Positions 55,185 through 64,000 of a stretch of 64,000 bases of DNA are shown here, piece by piece. The translations under genes and the position numbers were made by a program. Below the pieces are notes generated by a model. That model was not told the origin of the DNA. It did no database searches and saw only the letters and a list, made by a program, of their open reading frames with translations. Source of the DNA: Siderastrea radians (taxonomy: Eukaryota > Cnidaria > Anthozoa > Scleractinia > Rhizangiidae); NCBI GenBank assembly GCA_964017195.1, contig OZ024888.1, positions 14,747,701-14,811,700 of the forward strand, read 5' to 3'. Numbering within the stretch: position 1 is the first letter of the stretch; every line of letters begins with the position of its first letter.

Positions 55185-56555
55185 ATAGGCTATAGGAAAA
55201 GTGCATTTTGACTAAATATAGTTTAATTTCTATCAATTTAAGTTAAATTACTTACAGTGAAGTAGTCCTTTGTCTTTTCTGGTCATTTCTCTCTACATTT
55301 TTTCTGGTAAAACCTTGGAAAACACTCCATTCACTTCGGAAATAATGCTAGTGTTTGTTAAGTCTTGGTAACCAAGTGCTTTCCTTGAATCCGAGGAGTG
55401 GGTCGGTTGGAATGGGTGTTTTCCCCAAAGAAGGACTAGTTAAGCAAGGCTTAGACCATTGTTTGGAGATCTTGGCTATTAGCCAATAGTAGTGCCAAAA
55501 AGACAATCACCACTGTCTTTCAAATTCATCTTCAGCAGGGCAAAAGCACTTTCCAGCCCCTGCTAGAAATAAAAATGTCACAAAAAGGCAACTCTCTTCA
55601 CATGGCAAGAGTCAGAAATGCAGGGTTTTTCTTAAAACTGGCTAGAAACCATGTCCATGCCGAGGGAAAAAATTTGTGCTTGTTTGAAGAAGTGAAAATA
55701 CTGCTACTCCGTTGAAAAAAAGAAGTGTTTTTGTTTTACTAAACGGGAAAACGGTTTCTTTAGAAAACAATTTGTTTTCAGTTTGTCTGCTCATACCCTC
55801 TGTCGTATACTACATCAACAAGTGCTGGATCAGGAAAAACAGAAATTGACAAAGATTGAACCCACCAGTCACAGCACCACACAGATATGCTCTTTTAACT
55901 GGACACATTAAGCTAAATGATGATGGCAGTGAAAAACTCAACCCTTTTATTGTTTAACTGTTTGGCTTTGTTTTTAACTGGTCTCACAAATAGAAATACT
56001 ATCACATTCTTGAACAGTCACTATTCAAAATGAAGCAAATAGAATGTTTCAGTTTATAAGTTCCCAGTACTGAGTCGTAGGAAATGAATTCTGAAATACA
56101 ATATTTCCCCCTCAAGAAGTGAATTTTATCCACAACGTGAATTGGTCTTTCTACACAGCCAATGAAAAGTTTCTAGGCAAATCCATTCCGGTTTCAAACT
56201 CAGTTTTGTTTCTCTCTGCTAGCTACGCTCCAGAAACCTGTCCATTGGTGACTTCCTTATATAGTGTTGTCCATAGGTGTGAATCTTTTGTGGTTTGAAC
56301 GATTGTACAGTTTAGGTTCGGGGATTAAGAAATTAGCACTCGCACCTTGGATTTGAAGGAAACAATTGGTTACCAAGAGATGCCAGTGCTATTTTTGAAT
56401 TGAATGGAGCATTTTCCAAGCTTTGACCATGAACTATATGGGAAGAAGTAACAGAAAAAACAAAGGGCTCCTTCACTGTGGGTAATTTAATTTTCATAAT
56501 TCACAGAAATTAAACCTATTCAGTCAAAATGTACTTTTCATGTAGAATATAGTAC
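55185..56555. mobile_element. Foldback element with ~220 bp arms (foldback U)
   Basis: Arms about 55185-55400 and 56318-56555 are imperfect reverse complements. 'AAGTGCATTTTGACTAAATA' pairs with 'TATTCAGTCAAAATGTACTT', and 'TCTTGGTAACCAAG' pairs with 'TTGGTTACCAAGA'. No coding capacity seen in the ~0.9 kb centre. Confidence 0.7.
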
Positions 56556-57012
56556 ATGATAGAAAAGAGAGAAAATTTTCCTTGTGAAATTGAAACAAAA
56601 TTTGGCCTTGGCACTGGTTGCTAATAATTCTTTTTAAAAAATTCACCCTTCACTCAGCCTACAAACCTGCAAAAGAAACAAATTCACCAAAACCAACAGG
56701 GCTGCATGAACACTTAAACCCAAAATGTTGGTCTGGTACTGCACTTTTCTCATTCAAAAAAAAAATTGAAAGGTGTGCATACCCAAAGTCAAATTTGCAA
56801 AAAATGCCTGGGAAGTGGAAGGGAAGTTTAGTTTCCATGCTGCAAAGGATGTTTTAGACCTTTGGACTGGAATTTTAGCAGACAGGGGTCAAAATATGGC
56901 ATCTATGGCTTACAATTGGCAATTTTTTCTTCAAAAGCTGGCCAGGCTAGAAAATGTCCATCCCCCCACGCATGGTTCTCTGATTTGAACCCTCCCACCT
57001 CTCCAAAAATTG
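56556..57012. other. Stretch without a gene
   Basis: Overlapping short frames only. Confidence 0.4.
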
Positions 57013-57230
57013 TGTGGTTCCAGAGTCTTAAAGGCCAAAATTTTTAAAGGAAAGTATGGAACCGAACAAAAACCCTCCGTGGTGGGGGGTATGGATATTT
57101 TCTGGAACAACACATTCCAGTTAGCTTCACATATTCTTTTTAAAAATTTGGGCTTTGGAGACCTTCCACCCCCTCGGAACTTTTGTTGACCATCCATGCG
57201 GTGGGTATGGATATTTTTCTGGAACTGCAC
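57013..57230. mobile_element. MITE, family H, copy 1
   Basis: 'TGTGTGGTTCCAGA' at the left and 'TATGGATATTTTTCTGGAAC' at the right. The internal '(G)TATGGATATTTTCTGGAAC' at about 57090 suggests two overlapping copies. Confidence 0.65.
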
Positions 57231-57459
57231 AATATCACTACCTAATCAAACATGAAGGTTATGAAAATGTGGAGGAGGTGTTTTTCAGTCTGAGAGCAAA
57301 ACAAACACAATGTACAGTGTTCTCCTTATCAGGCGGTAACCAGTAAAATTTACCGCTTGTAGCACCGCTTGTTACCGGTTAGAACCACATGCTAAGGCCT
57401 GGATTACAAATATCCAAAATATTTGATATAGATATACTATTGGATTGAATTGTGAAAGG

Positions 57460-57935
57460 ATTTCTCGACATTTCTCCGTACGTTTCTACGTTTATAAGAT
57501 GTTAATCCTATCTTTTCATTGTTTCTCCGTATTTTAGTACGTTCCTAAGGTATTAGTCTTCTGGGCGTTTCCGTACGTTAGTACGTTCATCAGATGTTAG
57601 CCTTTTCTTCTCGACGTTTCTCTGTACATTAAAATCAGTTCCAAAAATATTAGTGTTATCTTTTCGCCGTTTGTCGGAAGGTGTTGTTAGTTTTATCTCC
57701 TTGACATTTCTCTGTAAGTTAGCACGTTCGTACGGTATTAGTGTTATCTTCTCGACTTTTATCCGTAAGTTGGTATGTTCGTAAGTGCTGATATAGCATT
57801 ATCTCCTCCCCGGAGATCTTCGTTGGTGCCTTTCGTGAGATGTTTACTTCTCTTCTTGGCGTTTCTGTGTACGTTAGTACATTCATAAGTTGTTCAGTGT
57901 TAAGCGTTTTCTTCTCGACGTTTATCTGTACGGTT
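57460..57935. repeat. Degenerate minisatellite, unit about 50-65 bp
   Basis: A phrase close to 'TTTCTCTGTACGTTAGTACGTTC' recurs about eight times (near 57475, 57523, 57565, 57627, 57706, 57757, 57864 and 57918). It usually alternates with 'GTGTTATCTTCTCGAC'. Spacing varies and the copies are diverged. Confidence 0.7.
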
Positions 57936-58120
57936 TTTGAAACCTGTTTGAGCGGCTAGTTTCACGGGTAACATTCTGGCTCTTATGACGGCACTTCGAC
58001 TTCGGTGTGGAAAAGAATTTTCAAACGGGCTGCTTTACCGGTCTGGAAAACTGATTTACCTGTTGCCCTGAAAATTGGGGAGACCATCAACTCTCCCACT
58101 GCAAAAATGACTGAAGTCTA

Positions 58121-58317
58121 GTGACGAGCACCTTATTTCTCCTCACAGTATATCACTCATTTCAATCAAATGTAAATGACATGAGAATAAAGGGAATGAC
58201 CACCAAAAATAAAATGTCTCATTGTTTAAGGATATTCTCCTATTAAACTAGTATCATAAGATATATGTGGAGAACAGTAAGGGAACATGCATGTTGACAT
58301 CGGAGCTTAAAGGGTTA
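58121..58317 (-). repeat. Interspersed repeat, family M, copy 4
   Basis: 'GACATGAGAATAAAGGGAATG' to 'GGAGCTTAAAGGGTTAA'. Confidence 0.6.
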
Positions 58318-58740
58318 ACCCTTTCACACCTAGACCAAGTTATGGTGAGATGATTTGTCACTCTTTTTAATCTGTTAACTTTTTAATCTGTTAACAAAAT
58401 CCTATCATGTTACCATTCAAATGAAACCTCTTTGGCAGAACTATTGCATAGGACTATTTATTTCTTAGGATTTTACGAAACGAAATTTTGAATTTTTGGT
58501 GAATTTTTTGCTTTGGCCACTTTAGGAGTGAAAGAGTTAAGTGAAGAATTATGCTGCTTAGAATTGAATGTACCCTGCTACTAACACAGCTTTACTGCTA
58601 TTAACATTAAGTCCAATGGTTTTATTTTTAATTATTTGCCAAGTCAGAAAATGCCACGACGTAAAAAAAGTAATAATAATAATCAGAAATCTGAGGAGAA
58701 AATTTTTTTTCACTTTTTAGTTGGGCTATTTTGAATTATT

Positions 58741-59482
58741 TTATTTACCTTATCGGTACTTAATTTCGCGGGTCTTTAATTTCGCGTTTTTCGCAATGTG
58801 TGGTTCCAGAAATTATCCATACTTCCCCCACGGAAGGTCATTGGAAATTCCTAGGGGGAGGGGGGATTTAAAAGCCAAACTATTAGAAGGACAGTTGGAA
58901 GCTAAACTGGAATTTCCTGGGGGCTGTTGGGGTGCAAAACAAAAAACCTTCCGTGGGGGGAGTATGGATATTTTCTGGAACTACACAATTGTAAAATAAT
59001 CGCGAAATTAAAGACGCAAAATTTCAACGAAATATAAACTTGCGAAATGTAATTCCCATGTAGAAAATTGAAATCACAGAAAAAATGATTAAAATGTAAT
59101 AACAACAACATATACAGGATATGTATCGACAAATACACAAATTATTAACTTAACTTGTTAACTTCCAAATTATTCACTTAACTTGTTAAGTTCCATTTTG
59201 TAATACACTTAAGAGTTAATTTTCAAATATGCGTTTTGCTTGTTCCAGTTTACCTTGAAAGTTAATTTTTAAATATGCGTTGTGCTTGTTCCAGTTTATC
59301 TAGAAATTTTAAAAAGTTCAGACTTTTTGAGAAATAAAATGAAGTTGAGAACACTTGAATCGCGAAATTTAATGCCCTTTTTTCATATCTGCCTATTGAA
59401 ATCGCGAAAATAAAACCCCGCGAAATACTGTCTCGCCAAAATCGCGAAATTAGTACCCGCGAAATAAAGTACCAATAAGGTA
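58741..59482. mobile_element. MITE with 'TTACCTTATCGGTAC' ends, hosting a family H MITE
   Basis: The left end TTACCTTATCGGTACTTAAT is approximately complementary to the right end AAAGTACCAATAAGGTAA. Many 'TTTCGCG' / 'CGCGAAA' words occur near the ends. A family H MITE (58799-58986) is inserted in its left part. Confidence 0.75.
58799..58986. mobile_element. MITE, family H, copy 2, nested
   Basis: The left end GTGTGGTTCCAGAAATTATC is approximately complementary to the right end ATATTTTCTGGAACTACAC. Adjacent inner inverted sequence 'CCCCACGGAAGG' / 'CCTTCCGTGGGG' extends the stem. Confidence 0.85.
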
Positions 59483-60183
59483 AGTGGTTAATCATTAATT
59501 TAAGGGTTTCACATTTTAACCTCGACCTTTCCTCTTTCCAAAAATATAGTTCCTCAAGAAGCGAGGTTTATAAATTTGCCACCGCAAGAGATCATGTATG
59601 TAAAAATGACTTAAGACTGGCCACAGCATTCCGAGATCAAAGGGTTAAACATTAAAATTAAAACAAAATCTTCACTGCAACGGCAGGAGGCCGGCTTCTA
59701 TTCGCCGGTATTCGTAATCACATGTCCCGCGTGTAAAATTGTCAGGGTGTTCTATAATTTGGCTATCAGTCTTTGAATTCAAACAGGTAAAGCACAGTCG
59801 CCCACAGCTATTATTCCAGGAAATAAGGTGCTACTCGGTTGACTGGTTCCTCCGATTTCTGCTCTCTGTGCGCTCTTCAAAACACCCGCGCCGAGAGTGG
59901 TAGGCGGTGGTGCAAATACTATAGACATTTGCCCCACGCTTTCAACCAACTACGGTAATTTATAGTGTACGTATGCAGTATACCCTTTCTAATATATCCT
60001 TATTTAGTTTTTCTTACCTTTACGGAAGCAAAACAGTCAATCAGTGAGCTGCAACTTCAACGCCGAAAGCTCGCTTCAGGATCAGGACGAAGTTCGCGCG
60101 GCGCGCGAAGACTGCGCTCGAGGCAGTGGAACCCAGTCTTTCCCTGGCAACTCGACAAAACGACCCATAATTTACTGGACTGG
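59483..60183. other. Stretch without a supported gene
   Basis: At about 60015 'CTTACCTTTACGGAAGCAAA' loosely resembles part of repeat C. Nothing coding is recognised. Confidence 0.4.
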
Positions 60184-60326
60184 CCCCAGTTGTTCAAAAG
60201 TTGGATAGCGCTATCCACCGGATAAATCTCTATCCAGTGGATAACGCAATTGGTTTCCCTAACACTTATCCACTGGATAGTGGTTTATCCCGTGGATAGC
60301 GCTATCCAACTTTTGAACAACTGGGA
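60184..60326. mobile_element. MITE with 'CCCAGTTGTTCAAAAGTTGG' ends
   Basis: The left end CCCAGTTGTTCAAAAGTTGG is exactly mirrored at the right by CCAACTTTTGAACAACTGGG. The inner 'GATAGCGCTATCC' palindromes occur in both halves. About 143 bp. Confidence 0.85.
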
Positions 60327-60959
60327 CCTGGACGTTCCCAAAGGGACTAACAGGTATGTCACGCGGATTCTGAAGACGTTTTGTCAAAACGGCTCCTGGT
60401 TAAGATTATGGTTATGTACCTTCGCTCACACAAAAAATGCCTAAGTACACTAAGAAGAAAGTGTCAAGTGAATTTTCGCAAGGAGAGCAAACCATATACA
60501 CAAGTTCTGCCCTTGTTTTAACAAAGTCAAGGCTTTTAAAAAGTTGGCCTCGCAATGTTTTCAGACGGACAGATAGAGAGACAACCTTTATTTAAACACG
60601 ATAAAAGTAAAAGCTGTACTTATCGTTGGGCCGTGCAAAAGACAAATAAATACATGACCAAAAAGCGATTTCCAACTCAAAAAATAAAAATAATTGACTA
60701 AAAACTATTTACAACTCAAAGAAATAAGCAGACTAAAAGCTATTTACAATTCGTAAGAACAAAAGCGCTATATTTGATATATTATTATGTACTTACATTC
60801 TGGATGCCTAAGATAGGCCGTTGAGGCTGAAGTTACAGTATAATTAAATTCCCTAAAAATTCCGATTTTACCTAGCCTCTTTTGCATGCCCTTGTGTCTT
60901 GCGTCTGTGAACGCTTTGTCCTGGCTAATAATTGCGTTCCACTGAGTAGCTCCCCAATT
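60327..60959. other. Stretch without a gene
   Basis: A short tandem-like phrase 'AAAGCTATTTACAA(C/T)TC' recurs near 60703 and 60735. No coding sequence is recognised. Confidence 0.4.
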
Positions 60960-61036
60960 AGCCTGCGTCGCAGACGAAATTTAACCTTGTAAATAGCCAT
61001 ATATACCAGCGTTATATTACGTCTGCGACGCAGGCT
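60960..61036. mobile_element. 77 bp MITE
   Basis: AGCCTGCGTCGCAGACG and CGTCTGCGACGCAGGCT are exact 17 bp inverted ends. Confidence 0.8.
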
Positions 61037-61933
61037 ACTCCCCTATAGGCTATTGAGTTATTACAGTAGTTTGTACTGAAACGGGGCACCATAAAAAAAT
61101 TACACGATCTCGAAAAATTCTCACAGTCCTGTTTAATTATTACAATACGCCTTTTTTCATGTGCGTGAGTTTGGTCACAGCTAATTTAATTGAATCTATG
61201 GTGTAACTTGGGCCAATCATTTTAAGTTGTTACCCCATCATTATTCTGGCCATTCGTAGCCAAAGCTTGTTAATAGTTACACTGTACTAGTTTATATAAA
61301 CAGATTCTAAAACTTTCAAAAGGACATTTTTTTTTGTATTTTAATATTTTTATTTAATATTAGTAGTTTCTTACATCTTACACTACACACTATTATTTAC
61401 ATACGCGTACAAAAGACTACACGCATATTGCAAGTACAGGAGACCCTTCAAAAGGACATGCAAATTAGAGATAGAAAAACCTCCGTGGAAATGGGGGCTG
61501 CATAGTACAACGCTAAATTTTGGCGTGTTCCCATTGCTCGAAATCAATTACGTGACGCGATAGTGTCTCTCCTCAGGGGTCGCTAATCAGCGCATAGTAG
61601 CCGTTTTTGGCAATTTTTGCTCAAAATTGAACGTTGTACTTCAGGCCTCAGGCCCTATGTGTGATAGGTTCCCTCGGAAATTTGATGTTCAAACTTCATA
61701 TAAGCCCTCGGATTAACTACGTTCTCGGGCCAATATTTGTTGTGAAAATCAAATTTCCTCAGGCAGCCTTTCACACGATAGTGCCTTCCACAGAGAAACG
61801 CTATTGTTTAAATAGTGCCTTTAAACAAAGGTAGATTATTATTTTTTAGGTTTTCATTATAATGTAAATATGACTTTTGGCTTTTCAAAGTGTTATAAAA
61901 CTAACTGAGATAGTCCTTTAATGATTGTTAACC
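61037..61933. other. Stretch without a gene
   Basis: At about 61257 'GTAGCCAAAGCTTGTTAA' weakly resembles a hAT-like foldback end. No gene is recognised. Confidence 0.4.
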
Positions 61934-62146
61934 TTTAAGGCCCTGATATGAAAATGCATATTCTCCTTAGTGATCTCCGTCCATACAATTCTCAGGGAAC
62001 TATTAAGGAGAATTTGTCTAAATATCAAGGCATCTCATCCTTGGTGATCACTTCCTTTATTCTCATGACTTGAATGTTTGAACAAGTATGGTGAAGATGT
62101 AAAGAAAAATTCCATTTTCGTCTCTGTTATTGCTTAAAGGGTTAAA
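61934..62146 (+). repeat. Interspersed repeat, family M, copy 5
   Basis: 'TTTAAGGCCCTGATATGAAA', 'ATGCATATTCTCCTTAGTG' and 'TTGGTGATCACTTCC' match copy 1 at 10444. Confidence 0.65.
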
Positions 62147-62750
62147 AAAACGGTTCCACTGCCAATTTTAAGCTCCAGTTTTCAAGCAGTTAAAGTAAAA
62201 ACGAATGATAAAAAACCTAGGACTCCACATTACTAGGCCATCAAACTGAATCCACGACTAACTGAGTTGCCTTTTTTAACGCTACCGATGGTTGAAAAAC
62301 CTGGCCAGGTAAAACATTCGAAGTTAATTCTTGATCTGGTTCACGTTTCCTACGAAGCTCTTTAGAACCTCTAATTTTGTGGACCTTGTTATCAAGAAGC
62401 TTTATTGTTTTTTAGAGCTAGCGCCATTGTTTCTTTTTTTTCTTTATTGATTTCTCAGCCAATTCCGTCAAGCGTTCCGAGAGCTTCCTGGCGTCCCTAA
62501 TAAGACCGAAGCTTTTCATTTCACGTTGTTGTTTCGAAGGACACAGTTTTTTAAACAGCGTAGATAATTAAACATTATTCTTTGGAGAAACAGCTTTCCT
62601 GGAGAAGTTAACAATTATTAAACGAATTCGGTTTGCATGAGTTTATAACCATCAAGAACCCAAAAGCATCGAACCGTCTTCAAATCGTCAGTTCGAAATA
62701 ACAATTAGAATTCGAGCCACAGCAGTCTACGAGCGGTCTCCCCTTCCGCT

Positions 62751-63033
62751 CACAGGTTGCCCATTTGTGATAAAAGAGTTTTTATGGACAATCGACTCGA
62801 GAATTCCCATCAATTGATAAATAAGCTTTGAAAAGAAAGCTGCTTAATAAAGTAGGTAAAATGTTACCTGGTGTTGTATTTTGTCTTTCTGTAAAGTGTT
62901 AGCGCCATTGGAGAGGTTTATGGTCTTGTACCCTAACAATAAAACTTCCCAGAAAGACATTAAGATACCAATCGATACGAATTCTCAATTCTTTTTCCAT
63001 ACAAGCTCTTTTATTACGCTTGGGTTACCTGTG
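62751..63033. mobile_element. Short hAT-like MITE of the foldback family
   Basis: Ends CACAGGTTGCCCATTTGTG and CGCTTGGGTTACCTGTG, with inner pairing of 'ATAAAAGAG' words. Flanks CTTCCGCT and CTCCCGCT match at 7 of 8 bases. It shares end sequence with the nested foldbacks at 30-34 kb. Confidence 0.75.
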
Positions 63034-63469
63034 CTCCCGCTTAGGGATAGTAGAGCACGAAGATCGTGCGAATGCGCGCGGAAGTTGACCGCCGAGTGGA
63101 AACGTGATGCGCACATCCTGGATGGGGAGCTCGCGGGCGTCATCCACGCGACAGCCAACTTTCACGCACTTTCGCGTTCTTCTCGCTCGCCTATCCGCCT
63201 TTCAGGAGGGACTGCTCTTAGTCTGAAGCCGGAATTAAGCACACACGTTCTTGAGCCAAGGACTTTCCTTTTGATGCATTCTGATGCCAACATGTCTATA
63301 ACAGCAAGCCACCAGATACCAAAACAAGAGTTTTCCAGCCTTTTTGGTGAAGAGCAAAAATAATCCAACAAAGGAAACATTCAACTTCCGGTTGGCGACC
63401 GTGGCTCACAAACGCCTGTGCTTAATTAAGTTCTCTATTATCGAGTTCGGGGTGAGAAGATGTGAAATT
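63034..63469. other. Stretch crossed by an unassigned open frame
   Basis: A plus-strand frame ends at 63363. Its first third lies in the MITE at 62751-63033, so the frame as a whole is not a native gene. The remaining ~110 codons have locally high GC and no domain I recognise. Confidence 0.35.
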
Positions 63470-63699
63470 AATCTCGTACCCAGACTCCTCAGCCTTCTTG
63501 GTCAGCGGGTGGTCATCGAGAGAGACTCTGGGTTAATGGAAAAATTTGACTTTTTTGATTGGCTGTTTACTGTCCTTCACTGTAGCAAAACTAAGAACTG
63601 TTAACCGTAAGATTCCTGCGATAACAATACCATTACCCCAGAGACTCTCCCGACGACCACCCGCTGACCAAGAGGCCTGAAGACTTTGGATACGAGATT
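63470..63699. mobile_element. MITE, family D, copy 2
   Basis: 'AATCTCGTACCCAGACTCC' at the left, 'GGATACGAGATT' at the right. Inner 'GGTCAGCGGGTGGTC' is mirrored by 'GACCACCCGCTGACC'. Confidence 0.85.
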
Positions 63700-64000
63700 G
63701 GTGTGAAATAGGCCTGTAATGTTGCGGAAGGAAAACGCGTGACAAAGGAAAACACAAAAAGAGACGGTAGTGAAAAATTAGTGCCAGAAATCGAAAGAGG
63801 GGGCCTAAATTTAGCAAACTAGACGTAAGTACAATACCACATGACGGTTTTGTGTAATATTAAAGCAGCCTGAAATCCAAAATAAGAAGGGTTTGTCTGT
63901 TGAAACTATTTCTACCTGCATGCGTTTCCGATTTCTGACAATCATACACATGGACACGTGTCTCCAGCTAAAATGGGCCTGAGACGGCTATAGTAACTGT

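Noticed and set aside
62881..63363. 160-codon plus-strand open frame
   Set aside because: Its start lies inside a MITE (62751-63033), and no domain or splice context supports the rest.

Overview
This is a 64 kb AT-rich animal (eukaryotic) genomic window. It has few coding exons, many C2H2 zinc-finger genes, splice-acceptor-like sites in front of single coding exons, tRNA-derived SINEs, and very many inverted-repeat (foldback/MITE) elements. Several of the repeat ends resemble ones I associate with cnidarian, especially stony-coral, genomes. An anthozoan is my best guess, but that rests on recall and not on a search. I see no rRNA genes, no prokaryotic operons and no CRISPR array.

Genes. The only convincing host genes are a small cluster of C2H2 zinc-finger (ZNF) genes. 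There are four readable copies, one frameshifted copy and one relic. Family A uses HSGEKP linkers and CDQCGKCF-type fingers: ZNF-A1 (4102-5064 +), ZNF-A2 (about 24592-25656 +, frameshifted), ZNF-A3 relic (29111-29387 +) and the more divergent ZNF-A4 (47747-48568 -). Family B uses TGEKP linkers and CGKSF fingers: ZNF-B1 (13499-14182 -) and ZNF-B2 (42571-43887 +). Each readable gene is one coding exon with a likely splice acceptor a short way upstream of its first Met. Each ends in a short non-finger tail. In both families the tail holds an eh1-like motif ([FY]SIxE[LI]L), the known type of Groucho/TLE co-repressor docking peptide. It is degraded in ZNF-A4 and still readable in the A3 relic. I infer a locally duplicating family of sequence-specific repressors with a C-terminal eh1 tail. 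No KRAB or BTB domain is visible in these exons.

Repeats, left to right. 0-9 kb: two SINEs, a ~205 bp tandem repeat and a candidate promoter with E2F, CRE and TATA motifs before ZNF-A1. 9-16 kb: a broken LINE reverse transcriptase, several MITEs and a 1.6 kb foldback beside ZNF-B1. 14-18 kb: a cluster of SINEs with four tRNA-like heads. 18-22 kb: a SINE split by a Harbinger-like element (TAA duplication), followed by a foldback. 22-30 kb: a GIY-YIG endonuclease relic, ZNF-A2 and ZNF-A3. 29.8-34.7 kb: three hAT-like foldbacks nested in one another and in an older repeat. 36.5-38.4 kb: a four-layer nest of SINE, LINE-like segment, Harbinger-like MITE and LINE 3' end. 40.1-42.4 kb: an inverted repeat with 550 bp arms just upstream of ZNF-B2. 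44.5-45.1 kb: an unexplained GC-rich block. 49-64 kb: mostly mobile DNA, including a Penelope-like RT relic, a hAT transposase scrap, a degenerate minisatellite and nested MITEs.

The layout fits a ZNF cluster spread by local duplication in a region that has absorbed many transposons. Boundaries of repeats were read by eye and are approximate unless a target-site duplication is given.
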